Made by a program: the position numbers and the translations under genes. DNA of 64,000 nt, from positions 1-64,000 of the forward strand of contig WRHK01000001.1 of assembly GCA_009783295.1 (NCBI GenBank), given 5' to 3'. The DNA comes from Promicromonosporaceae bacterium. GTDB taxonomy: Bacteria; Actinomycetota; Actinomycetes; Actinomycetales; Cellulomonadaceae. Shown piece after piece: positions 16,143 through 24,080 of the stretch. Every line of letters begins with the position of its first letter. The first letter of the stretch is position 1. The notes under the pieces were generated by a model, which was not told where the DNA came from, did not search any database, and saw nothing but the letters and a program-made list of their open reading frames with translations.

Positions 16143-17927
16143 ATGACCGACGTGGTCGACGCCCCGCTGCAGTCCCTCCTGGACGCGGCGCAGGCATGGG
16201 AGCGTGACGACGTCGACGACGTCGACAAGGCGGAGCTGCGCGCCCTGCGTGCGCGTGCCCAGGGCGGCGCCCCCGGCGCGGTGCAGGCCCAGGCCGAGCT
16301 GCGCGACCGCTTCGCCGCCACCCTGCAGTTCGGCACCGCCGGGCTGCGCGGGGCGATGGCGGCGGGTCCCAACCGCATGAACCGGGCCGTGGTGATCGGC
16401 GCGGCGAGCGGCCTGGGCGCGTACCTGCTCTCGGTGCTGCCGCGTGGCACCAGGCCACGCGTGGTGGTGGGGTTCGACGCCCGCCACCGGTCCGTGGACT
16501 TCGCCCGCGACACCGCCGCGGTGATGACGGCCCAGGGCATCGAGGTGCTGCTGATGCCGTCGCCGCTGCCGACGCCGGTGCTCTCGTTCGCCGTGCGCAG
16601 CCTCGAGGCCGACGCCGGCGTCATGGTCACGGCGTCGCACAACCCGGCCGCCGACAACGGGTACAAGGTCTACCTGGGCGGCCGCGTCGTCACCGACGCG
16701 GGCCAGGGCGCCCAGATCGTGCCGCCGCACGACGCGCACATCGCCGAGAAGATCGCCGCCGTCGGGCCGGCGGTGGCCGTGCCGCGCGCCGAGGCCGGGT
16801 GGACCGTGCTGGGCGACCAGGTGGTCGAGGACTACGTCGCCTCCGTGCTCGCCCTGCGCGACGACGCCCCGCGCGACCTGCGCATCGTCACCACGTCGCT
16901 GCACGGCGTGGGCGGGCAGGTGCTGGCGCGCGTGCTGGAGGAGGCCGGCTTCGAGGACGTCGTACCGGTCGAGGAGCAGCGCCACCCCGACCCCGACTTC
17001 CCCTCGGTGGTGTTCCCGAACCCGGAGGAGAAGGGCGCGATCGACATGGCGATCGCGGTGGCGCAGGACGGCCACGCCGACATCGTCATCGCCAACGACC
17101 CCGACGCCGACCGCTGCGCCGTCGCGGTGCGCGACGTGCGGATGGGCACCTACCAGGGTGCGGAGACGGCGACGTCGCAGGGCTGGCGCATGCTCCACGG
17201 CGACGAGGTCGGCGCGCTGCTGGGCGACGACGTCGCCTCGCGGGCCGGTGTCGAGGGCGACACCAGCGCGGACGACCGCCCGGTCCTGGCGAACAGCGTG
17301 GTCTCCTCCCGCCTCCTGGCCGCCATCGCGACCCGGCACGGCCTGGCCCACGCGACCACGCTGACGGGCTTCAAGTGGATCGCCCGCACCCCCGGCCTGG
17401 TGTTCGGCTACGAGGAGGCGCTGGGCTACTGCGTGGACCCGGCCCGCGTGCGCGACAAGGACGGCATCTCGGCCGCGCTGCTCGTGGCGCAGCTGGCCAA
17501 CCGGCTCAAGGCGTCGGGCCGCGGGCTGATCGACCGGCTCGACGACCTCGCCCGCGAGCACGGCCTCTACCTCACCGACCAGCTCTCGGTGCGGTTCGAG
17601 GACCTCGCGGGCATCCCCGCCGCGATGGCCCGGCTGCGGGCCGAGCCGCCCACCACGCTGGCGGGCTCCCCCGTGGTCGACGTGCTCGACCTCGCGCAGG
17701 GCGAGGACGGGCTGCCGCCCACGGACGGGATGCGGCTGCTCACGGAGGACGGCACGCGCGTGATCGTGCGCCCGTCCGGCACGGAGCCCAAGGTCAAGTG
17801 CTACCTGGAGGTGGTGCGCGACCTCGCCGCGGACGCGACGTTCGAGGCCGTGGGAGTGGCCCGCCTCGAGGCCCGCGCGACCCTGGCGACGCTCAAGCAC
17901 GACGTCGCGAAGGCCCTGGGGCTCTGA
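16143..17927 (+). CDS. phosphosugar mutase (phosphopento-/phosphomannomutase, PmmB-like)
   Basis: 594 residues, the long form of the alpha-D-phosphohexomutase family. The phosphoserine loop is VTASHNPAADNGYKVYLGG with catalytic S165. The metal loop is NDPDADRCAV, the sugar-binding loop is GYEEALGY, and the phosphate-binding loop is RPSGTEPKVKCYLEV. It should move a phosphate between C1 and C5 or C6 of a sugar. Its place behind punA points to conversion of ribose 1-phosphate from nucleosides, but mannose or glucose phosphates cannot be excluded. A strong hairpin follows its stop. Confidence 0.88.
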   Translation: MTDVVDAPLQSLLDAAQAWERDDVDDVDKAELRALRARAQGGAPGAVQAQAELRDRFAATLQFGTAGLRGAMAAGPNRMNRAVVIGAASGLGAYLLSVLPRGTRPRVVVGFDARHRSVDFARDTAAVMTAQGIEVLLMPSPLPTPVLSFAVRSLEADAGVMVTASHNPAADNGYKVYLGGRVVTDAGQGAQIVPPHDAHIAEKIAAVGPAVAVPRAEAGWTVLGDQVVEDYVASVLALRDDAPRDLRIVTTSLHGVGGQVLARVLEEAGFEDVVPVEEQRHPDPDFPSVVFPNPEEKGAIDMAIAVAQDGHADIVIANDPDADRCAVAVRDVRMGTYQGAETATSQGWRMLHGDEVGALLGDDVASRAGVEGDTSADDRPVLANSVVSSRLLAAIATRHGLAHATTLTGFKWIARTPGLVFGYEEALGYCVDPARVRDKDGISAALLVAQLANRLKASGRGLIDRLDDLAREHGLYLTDQLSVRFEDLAGIPAAMARLRAEPPTTLAGSPVVDVLDLAQGEDGLPPTDGMRLLTEDGTRVIVRPSGTEPKVKCYLEVVRDLAADATFEAVGVARLEARATLATLKHDVAKALGL

Positions 17928-17935
17928 GGACGCGC

Positions 17936-17979
17936 GGTTTGGACGGGCTCGACCCCCGGGGGTCGAGCCCGTCGAAACC
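17936..17979. terminator. loopless 22-bp REP hairpin between convergent genes
   Basis: The arms at 17936-17957 and 17958-17979 pair at 21 of 22 positions; each includes GACGGGCTCGACCCCC or its complement. This is the dispersed actinobacterial TCGACGGGCTCGAC-type repeat. It lies between the mutase stop (17927) and the GT fusion stop (17995) and probably terminates both. Confidence 0.75.
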
Positions 17980-17994
17980 CTCACGCCGGGGACC

Positions 17995-20775
17995 TCAGCG
18001 GCGCCCCGCCAGCCACGCCTCGGTGGCCTGCCAGTACCCCTTCTCGTGGATGTACCGCGCCTTGTCCCACGGCTTGACGGGGCCGGCCCAGTGGATCAGC
18101 GCCGGGTCGGACACCAGCTCCTGGGTGGGCCAGGCGTTCCAGCGCGCGTCCATCGGCACGTACCGCGACCCGGCGTACTGGTTGAGCACGTCCTGGTCGT
18201 TGAGGCCGAAGCGCTCGGCGTAGGGCACGAACTCCTCCGTGAACCCGTCCGCGCGCATCACCGCGAGGTCGAGCAGCAGGATGCCCGCGTTGAACGAGTG
18301 GTAGCCCCAGTGGTGGCGCTGCGTCGTCGTGCGGATGAGGTCGCGGGCGGCGGCCGGGTCGTGGCTCAGCAGGCGCGTCGAGCGGATGACGTTGCCGATG
18401 CCGGCGCGGTAGTTGTACGAGACCGACGGGCGGGCCGCGAGCGGCGCCCCGTCCAGGGGCAGGTCGAACAGCTCGCCCAGGTCGGTCACGGTGAGCGCGT
18501 CGAGGTCGTGGTAGATCACGCGCACCACGTGGTCGAGCAGCTCGGGCAGCAGCAGGCGGTCCATCGTGGCCACGGTGATGTGCTTGAGCATGCCGAGCAC
18601 GGGCCCGTAGTCGACGTCGTCGCAGGCGTACCACTCGAACGTGACCTCGGGGAACAGCGCCGCGAGGCGGGCGTGGTCGGCCGGGGTGTGCTCGCGCGTC
18701 AGGGCGTGCACGCGCACCGGGCGGTCGGTGTGCCGCACGACGCCGGCGACCACGACCTCCATCTGCTCGCGCAGGTTCCCGTCGAGCGCGACAGCCACCT
18801 CGACCTGGGCGCCGGCGTCGGCCGGGCGCGGGGTGGTCGACTCGACGACGGTGCGCGTGGCGCGCACGCGCGCGACCTGGCCGGCCACGTCCATGCGGCC
18901 CACGGTGGCGGGCACGGCCTCGGCGTGCGCGTGGCGCGCGAGCTCCACCTCGGGGGCGACGGCCTCGCGCCAGGCGGCGTAGACCTCGTCGCGGGACGCG
19001 CCGGCGAGGATCTTCGACATGGCCGCCGCCACGACGCGGCGGATGCGCTCCTGCATCGCGACCCGGTCGGCCTCGGTGGCGTCGAGGATGCCCGCGAAGC
19101 GGATGTCGGCGTCGTTCTTGGGGCGGAAGTCGACGTTCGCGCCGATCGACCACGACGGCAGGAAGCAGTGCAGGCGGCTGGTGACCACCTGGCCGTAGTG
19201 GGTGCGGTACGAGTCGAGCAGGCGCACGGCCTCGCGCAGGTTCGCGGCGGCCGACGTCGTGCGGACGGCCGGGTACTGCTGCGTGATGTAGTCGCCGTCG
19301 GCCTGGGCGGGCACGTCGACGTACGCCTTGGGGGCGGCGTCACCGGCGGGCACGAAGTCGGCCGGGAACACCGTGTTGATCGTGGTGGTGAGGCAGCCGC
19401 TGAAGAACGCCGGCACGCCGGCGCTGAGCAGCAGGTGCACCGTGGTCCAGTCCCGGCAGCCGATGGGGCCGTGCGCCTTGAGGTACTCGACGGCGGCGTG
19501 CGTCAGGATCGCGTGCTTGTTGACGTGGAAGCTGACGAAGAGCGGCTGCAGGTTCGGGTGGAACGGGAAGTCGAACCGCAGGTCGAACTGGTTGTGCATG
19601 TACCAGCCGAAGGCCAGCATCCACGTGTTCTCGGGCACGACGTCGAGGTGCGTGGCGTCGCGCTGGACGACGGTGAGGTCGACGTTCGCGCCCGGCCCCG
19701 CGATGGTGTGCTCGGCGCGCACGCGCGGCTGGAGCTCGCGGATCGCGTCGGTGAGCTCGACGGTCTCGCGGTCCTGGCCGGCGGCGTGCAGGCGCACGCC
19801 CTCGTGCCGCAGCAGGTGCGTGAGCGAGGCGATGGTCTGCACGTTGTCGCCGATGTTCGACGACGACACCTTCTCGTCGGGCGCCTTGTAGTCGATGACG
19901 GCGAACGACACGTGACCGGCCGGGATCTCGGGCACCGCGGCGGTTCCGGTGCGGACGGCCAGGGCCTTCTCGACCCACGGGTCGAGGTAGTCGAGGCTCG
20001 CCTCGAGAGCCTCGTCGGGCGCGCCCACCAGGGCGACCCGCGCGGCGCGGACGGCCTCGCGGGCGGCGGCGGGCTCGTCGGCGGCGAGGAAGCTCTTGGC
20101 CAGGTCCAGCAGCGTCGGGGCGTCGGCGACGACGCCGTCGCACACCCAGAGCGCGGCGTGGTGCAGCGCCTCGACGGCGCGGGCGGCGATGCCGGCGCGC
20201 AGGTACTCGGCGGGGGCGAGGCGGCCGGCGTCGGCCGGGTCGACGCTGCTGAGCAGGTCCCACGCGAGGTCGCGGATGCCGGCGCGCAGCGCGATGACGG
20301 CCGAGCCGACCACGCCCGCGGTGCGGGTCGCGGGCTGGTCCGCGAGCGAGTGGCACAGCGCGCGCAGGTCCGCGTTCGAGCTCTTGTCGGCCGACCGCAC
20401 GACGGCGACCACGGCCGCGTCGAGGGGCAGGCCGCGGCGCAGCGCGGCGACCAGGGCGAGGTCGGCCTCGGACGTGGTGCCGGTGGCGGGGACGGTGGCC
20501 GCGACGGGCAGGGGGGCCGGGCCCTCCGCGCCCTCGGCGTCGCCGCCGGGGGCCTTGAACGGGCGGTCGGAGGCCCACGTCGGGGCGTTCCACCGCTCGC
20601 GGGCCAGCAGGGCGTCGCCGAGCACTGCGGAGGCCGTCTCGGCGTCGGCGCCGGGCTCGGCGAGCGCGGCCTCGAGGGCCTGCTCGAACGCGGCGGTGTC
20701 GGCGATGTCGATCGCGTCGAGAGGCAGCCCGGACTCGGGCTCGGACCCCGGGGCACGACGGGAGGACAGGGGCAT
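17995..20775 (-). CDS. polysaccharide pyruvyltransferase-like / GT8 glycosyltransferase fusion
   Basis: 926 residues with three parts. Residues 1-280 are Ala-rich and helical, with no family recognised. Residues 290-600 resemble polysaccharide pyruvyltransferases, including SSNIGDNVQTIASLTHLLR and SGCLTTTINTVF. Residues 650-926 are a GT8-type glycosyltransferase: YHDLDAL (DxD metal site), SFNAGILLLDL, FGLNDQDVLNQY, and LIHWAGPVKPW at the end. It probably adds sugar and perhaps a ketal group to a surface polymer. ATG at 20775 follows AAGGAG; the longer frame to 20874 has no such signal. It stands alone between hairpins, with its own promoter and a strong upstream dyad. Confidence 0.75.
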   Translation of the reverse strand: MPLSSRRAPGSEPESGLPLDAIDIADTAAFEQALEAALAEPGADAETASAVLGDALLARERWNAPTWASDRPFKAPGGDAEGAEGPAPLPVAATVPATGTTSEADLALVAALRRGLPLDAAVVAVVRSADKSSNADLRALCHSLADQPATRTAGVVGSAVIALRAGIRDLAWDLLSSVDPADAGRLAPAEYLRAGIAARAVEALHHAALWVCDGVVADAPTLLDLAKSFLAADEPAAAREAVRAARVALVGAPDEALEASLDYLDPWVEKALAVRTGTAAVPEIPAGHVSFAVIDYKAPDEKVSSSNIGDNVQTIASLTHLLRHEGVRLHAAGQDRETVELTDAIRELQPRVRAEHTIAGPGANVDLTVVQRDATHLDVVPENTWMLAFGWYMHNQFDLRFDFPFHPNLQPLFVSFHVNKHAILTHAAVEYLKAHGPIGCRDWTTVHLLLSAGVPAFFSGCLTTTINTVFPADFVPAGDAAPKAYVDVPAQADGDYITQQYPAVRTTSAAANLREAVRLLDSYRTHYGQVVTSRLHCFLPSWSIGANVDFRPKNDADIRFAGILDATEADRVAMQERIRRVVAAAMSKILAGASRDEVYAAWREAVAPEVELARHAHAEAVPATVGRMDVAGQVARVRATRTVVESTTPRPADAGAQVEVAVALDGNLREQMEVVVAGVVRHTDRPVRVHALTREHTPADHARLAALFPEVTFEWYACDDVDYGPVLGMLKHITVATMDRLLLPELLDHVVRVIYHDLDALTVTDLGELFDLPLDGAPLAARPSVSYNYRAGIGNVIRSTRLLSHDPAAARDLIRTTTQRHHWGYHSFNAGILLLDLAVMRADGFTEEFVPYAERFGLNDQDVLNQYAGSRYVPMDARWNAWPTQELVSDPALIHWAGPVKPWDKARYIHEKGYWQATEAWLAGRR

Positions 20776-20862
20776 GGGAGTGCTCCTTGAGGGAAGTGAA
20801 GGGTGGTGCCGTCGTCCGCTGCGCCGCTGTACGTCCAGTGCGCCGGTGTGTCCGGTGGCGGC

Positions 20863-20868
20863 ACTATA
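20863..20868 (-). promoter_or_regulatory. -10 box TATAGT of the GT fusion gene
   Basis: On the minus strand TATAGT lies 88 bases upstream of the ATG at 20775. A dyad at 20889-20907 covers the -35 position. Confidence 0.5.
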
Positions 20869-20888
20869 GGGCACGCTGATGACGCGTG

Positions 20889-20907
20889 GATGACACGTCG
20901 TGTCATC
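20889..20907. promoter_or_regulatory. 19-bp perfect palindrome upstream of the GT fusion gene
   Basis: GATGACACG-T-CGTGTCATC has 9-bp arms around a single T. CGCGT and ACGCG continue it outside with one bulged base. It covers the -35 position of the TATAGT promoter, so it is more likely an operator than a terminator of deoC, whose stop is 60 bases further on. Confidence 0.6.
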
Positions 20908-20966
20908 ACGCGACGCCGCAGGTCAGTGGCCCTCTTGTCCCGGCCCTCCCGCGGCCGGGACTGCCC

Positions 20967-21674
20967 TCAGTAGCCCGACGCCGCCGCAGCGGGTCCGCCC
21001 GCGAGCTCCGCGAGCACCGTGGCGGCGCCCGACATGCCCAGCCGCGTGGCCCCGGCCTCGATCGCCCCGAGGGCGTCGGCGAGCGTGCGGATGCCGCCCG
21101 ACGCCTTCACGCCCAGCCGGCCGCCCACGGTCTGCGCCATGAGCGACACCGCGTGGGTCGACGCCCCACCGGCCGGGTGGAACCCCGTCGACGTCTTGAC
21201 GTAGTCGGCGCCCGCCGCCTCCGCCGCGCGACACACGGCGACGATCTCGTCGTCGTCCAGCAGCGCCGACTCGATGATCACCTTGAGGAGGCGGTCCGCG
21301 GGCACGGCCGCGCGGACGGCGCGGACATCGGCCTCGACGGCCTCAAAGTCGGCCGCCTTCGCTGCGCCGACGTCGATCACCATGTCCACCTCGTCGGCGC
21401 CGTCGGCGACGGACTGCGCGGCCTCCGCGGCCTTGACGGCCGAGACGTGCTTGCCCGACGGGAAGCCGCACACCGTGGCGACCTTGATGCGCCCCGCCGC
21501 CGTCGCGACGGCCAGCGGCACGAACGTCGGCGAGATGCACACCGAGAAGCAGCCCAGGCGGGCACCCTCCTCGACCAGCGCGACGACGTCCGCGTCGGTG
21601 GCCTCGGGCTTGAGGAGCGTGTGGTCGATGAACGACGCGAGCTCCTGCGGCGTCGTCGGGACGGGGTTCGTCAC
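20967..21674 (-). CDS. deoC: deoxyribose-phosphate aldolase
   Basis: 235 residues forming a class I aldolase barrel. [16 protein letters not shown] opens the barrel. [12 protein letters not shown] carries the catalytic Asp, and [15 protein letters not shown] carries the Schiff-base Lys. The enzyme cleaves deoxyribose 5-phosphate to acetaldehyde and glyceraldehyde 3-phosphate, the last step of deoxynucleoside breakdown. The GTG start at 21674 overlaps the stop of add (GTGA), so the two are coupled. Confidence 0.94.
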   Translation of the reverse strand: MTNPVPTTPQELASFIDHTLLKPEATDADVVALVEEGARLGCFSVCISPTFVPLAVATAAGRIKVATVCGFPSGKHVSAVKAAEAAQSVADGADEVDMVIDVGAAKAADFEAVEADVRAVRAAVPADRLLKVIIESALLDDDEIVAVCRAAEAAGADYVKTSTGFHPAGGASTHAVSLMAQTVGGRLGVKASGGIRTLADALGAIEAGATRLGMSGAATVLAELAGGPAAAASGY

Positions 21675-22783
21675 AGCTTCGCTCCCTCGATCTTCTGGTA
21701 CCCGGGCACGATCACCTGCTCCACGAGCGCCCGGCGCTCGTCGTGGTGCAGGAACGCGCCCCAGGCGGCCGCGATCGTGACGTCGGCCAGGTCGTCGAGC
21801 GTCCAGCCGGCGTCCGTGACCAGCAGGCGCATCTCGTTCGACATCGACGTGCGCGACATCAGGCGGTTGTCCGTGTTGAGCGTGACCGCGAAGTCGAGCT
21901 CCTTGAGCCGGGTGATCGGGTGCTCCTTGATGCTCTTCGCCGACGTCGCGGACGTCTGAAGGTTGGAGACCGGGCACACCTCGAGCGGGATCTGGTGGTC
22001 GCGCACCCAGTGGGCCACCGGCCCGAGCGTCGCCAGGGGCGAGCCGTCGTCGTCCGTGCCGAAGTCGATGTCCTCGACGATGCGCACGCCGTGGCCGATG
22101 CGGTCGGCCTGGCCCAGGTGCACGGCCTGCGCGATCGACGGGACGCCCGCCGCCTCGCCCGCGTGGATCGTCACGGGGAAGTTGTTGTCGGCGAGGAAGC
22201 GCCAGATCTGCGCGTGGCGGTCCGGCGGGAAGCCGTCCTCGGCGCCGGCGATGTCGAAGCCGACCACGCCGCGGTCGCGGTACGCGACGGCGAGCTCCGC
22301 GATCTCCTGCCAGCGGTCCGCGTGCCGCATGGCCGTGACCAGCTGCCCCACCTGGATGATGTAGCCCGACGCCGCCGCCTCGGCGATGCCCTCGTCGATG
22401 CCCGCCTGCACGGCCTCGACCGTCTCGCCCAGCGACATCCCCTTCGTGAGGTGCTGCTCGGGGGCCCAGCGCTGCTCGGCGTACACGACGCCGTCGATCG
22501 CCAGGTCGAGCACGGCCTCCTTGGCCACGCGGGCCAGCGCCTCGGGCGTCTGCATGACGGCGAGCGTGTGGTCGAACGTCTCCAGGTACTGCACCAGGTT
22601 GCCGGAGTCGGCCGCCTGCTGGAACCAGGTGCCCAGGCTGTCGGCGTCCTCGGCGGGCAGCCGGTGCCCGACGGCGTCGGCGAGCTCGAGCACGGTCTGG
22701 GGGCGCAGGCCGCCGTCGAGGTGGTCGTGCAGCACGACCTTGGGGAGCGCAGGGATGAGGTCCACGAGGCGGTCGTCCGTCAT
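21671..22783 (-). CDS. add: adenosine deaminase
   Basis: 370 residues. The zinc site is visible as H19 and H21 in VLHDHLDGG, the His in TIHAGEAAG, and the Asp in [14 protein letters not shown] supplies the active-site His. It deaminates (deoxy)adenosine to (deoxy)inosine, which punA can then phosphorolyse. A TAGGTT box six bases before the ATG marks a leaderless transcript. It overlaps deoC by 4 bases. Confidence 0.94.
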   Translation of the reverse strand: MTDDRLVDLIPALPKVVLHDHLDGGLRPQTVLELADAVGHRLPAEDADSLGTWFQQAADSGNLVQYLETFDHTLAVMQTPEALARVAKEAVLDLAIDGVVYAEQRWAPEQHLTKGMSLGETVEAVQAGIDEGIAEAAASGYIIQVGQLVTAMRHADRWQEIAELAVAYRDRGVVGFDIAGAEDGFPPDRHAQIWRFLADNNFPVTIHAGEAAGVPSIAQAVHLGQADRIGHGVRIVEDIDFGTDDDGSPLATLGPVAHWVRDHQIPLEVCPVSNLQTSATSAKSIKEHPITRLKELDFAVTLNTDNRLMSRTSMSNEMRLLVTDAGWTLDDLADVTIAAAWGAFLHHDERRALVEQVIVPGYQKIEGAKL

Positions 22784-22789
22784 GCGCTC

Positions 22790-22795
22790 AACCTA
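22790..22795 (-). promoter_or_regulatory. -10 box TAGGTT for leaderless add-deoC
   Basis: On the minus strand TAGGTT ends 6 bases before the ATG at 22783, so add-deoC is a transcription unit separate from deoA-cdd. Confidence 0.6.
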
Positions 22796-22829
22796 ACCGG
22801 GGAGCGGGTGCCGCCGCCTACCGAGACCG

Positions 22830-23171
22830 TCAGTCCTCGACGTCCTCGTCGGGCTCCTCGGGGCCCTCGTCCGGCTCGTCGGAGTAGGCGTCCTCCTCGT
22901 CCAGCCCCCGCACCTCGTCGGCCTGCTCGGCGACGTCGGCCTCGTCGGCCGTGCCCTCCAGGTCGGGGCGCGCCGTGGTGGGGCGGTAGTCCTCGCCGCC
23001 GCCCCCGGGGGCTCTCCCGCCGGCGAGCGCCTGCTCGAGAAGGTTGGCGCGCTCGTCGGGCTCGTCCGTGCCGACGTCGTCCGGGTCGATCTCCCGGACC
23101 TCGCGCTCGCGGCGGTCGGGCTCCTCGACGCCGGCGTCGCGCCAGGTGTCGTGGCCGGGCAGTGTGCTCAT
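22830..23171 (-). CDS. small very acidic protein of unknown function
   Basis: 113 residues, with Asp and Glu especially dense in the C-terminal half (VRGLDEEDAYSDEPDEGPEE). The N terminus is charged (DTWRDAGVEEPDRREREVRE) and the centre has a short Gly run. It is predicted to be largely disordered. No family was recognised with confidence. ATG at 23171 follows AAGGAGAG, which supports expression. It lies between the C39-like gene and add on the same strand. Confidence 0.6.
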   Translation of the reverse strand: MSTLPGHDTWRDAGVEEPDRREREVREIDPDDVGTDEPDERANLLEQALAGGRAPGGGGEDYRPTTARPDLEGTADEADVAEQADEVRGLDEEDAYSDEPDEGPEEPDEDVED

Positions 23172-23265
23172 TGCCGCTCTCCTTCCCTCGGGCGGTGCTC
23201 CCCCATCGTGCCGCCGCCCCTGGGGGGCCGCACGTCGGGTCCGGGGGTTGCCGGGTGGGGCGTCA

Positions 23266-23328
23266 GGTCGGTGGTCCGGGATCGGGTCGGTAGTTCCGGG
23301 GCGCCGACCTGATTCCGAGTCACCGACC
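23266..23328. repeat. 19-bp-pitch inverted tandem array (GGTCGG core, 4 units)
   Basis: GGTCGG at 23266 and 23285 is followed by its inverse CCGACC at 23304 and 23323, all exactly 19 bases apart. The fuller unit is TCAGGTCGGTGR (R = A/G). It shares the head-on design of the 20-bp arrays but not their sequence. The last unit contains the TGA stop (23322-23320) of the C39-like gene. Confidence 0.8.
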
Positions 23329-24069
23329 TGAGGGAGTGCGCGGCAGCACAGCCCACACCACGTGCGGCCACCAGCCCAGCGCCGGCATCAGGTCCCGCTC
23401 CGGGGCGCCTTGCAGCAGCGTCTGCACCGGCACGGCGTGCAGCGCGGCCGACGACGGCTCGTAGACCCGCGCGACGCCGTCGGGCCCCGGCGCCGCGTCG
23501 ACCAGCAGCACGACGTGCCGCGGCACCGCCGTCTGCCAGCCGCGGGCGAGGTCGCCCCCGGTGAACAGCGGCACGGGCACGCCCGACGACGCCGCCGCGA
23601 CCGCCGCGTGCAGCACGGCCTCCCCCTCGGCCCCCGACCCCACGACCCGGTGCGTGTAGCGCACGGGCCCGCACCGGGCGACGCGCGCCGCCGCCCACGG
23701 CGCCGTGCCCAGGCGGCGCGGCCACCAGCCCTCGCGGGCGCACTCGCGGTGCAGGCGGCGCTGGAGCACGGCGAAGCGCGGGCCGGGGTCCGCGGCGACG
23801 CGTCGGGCCAGGTCGGGGTCGCCGGCCAGGGCGAGCATCGCCAGGACGGCGGCGCCGCAGGTGGTTTCGTCGATCTGACGCGCGGGCGGCCCGGCGCCGT
23901 GCAGGGACGGGACGGTGACGGGTGCCGGGAACCCGGGGCCGGCGGGCCAGAGCGCCGAGGCGGTCTCGACTGGCTCGACCCCCGGTGCCCGATCGACGGA
24001 CGCCGGCGGCGCCCCCGCGAACACCCCCGCCCGGGCCAGCAGGTCCGTGACCCGCAGGTCGGAGCGCAC
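23320..24069 (-). CDS. papain/C39-like cysteine peptidase fold protein
   Basis: 249 residues. RQIDETTCGAAVLAMLALAG resembles the Gln-then-Cys active-site helix of C39-type peptidases. PRHVVLLVDAAPGPDG could supply the His, and RVYEPSS a later Asp/Asn position. No signal or membrane helix is seen. The N terminus carries VEPVETA, the translation of a dispersed DNA repeat at 23961-23985, and the stop comes from another repeat. GTG at 24069 follows AAGGGGGG, 11 bases after the deoA stop, so it is the last gene of the nucleoside operon. Its role there is unclear. Confidence 0.6.
   Translation of the reverse strand: MRSDLRVTDLLARAGVFAGAPPASVDRAPGVEPVETASALWPAGPGFPAPVTVPSLHGAGPPARQIDETTCGAAVLAMLALAGDPDLARRVAADPGPRFAVLQRRLHRECAREGWWPRRLGTAPWAAARVARCGPVRYTHRVVGSGAEGEAVLHAAVAAASSGVPVPLFTGGDLARGWQTAVPRHVVLLVDAAPGPDGVARVYEPSSAALHAVPVQTLLQGAPERDLMPALGWWPHVVWAVLPRTPSGR
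23961..23985. repeat. REP core inside the C39-like gene
   Basis: CGGTCTCGACTGGCTCGACC then CCCGG is a copy of the dispersed repeat core, read in frame on the minus strand as PGVEPVETA. Confidence 0.65.
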
Positions 24070-24080
24070 CCCGCCCCCCT

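Noticed and set aside
15216-17984. 922-codon open frame on the minus strand opposite punA and the mutase gene
   Set aside because: It is His/Arg/Val-rich with no family motif and lies opposite two well-supported enzymes; such long antisense frames arise from high-GC codon use.
18046-20790. 914-codon plus-strand frame opposite the GT fusion
   Set aside because: Composition is His/Val/Arg/Gly repeats without motifs; the minus strand shows GT8 signatures.
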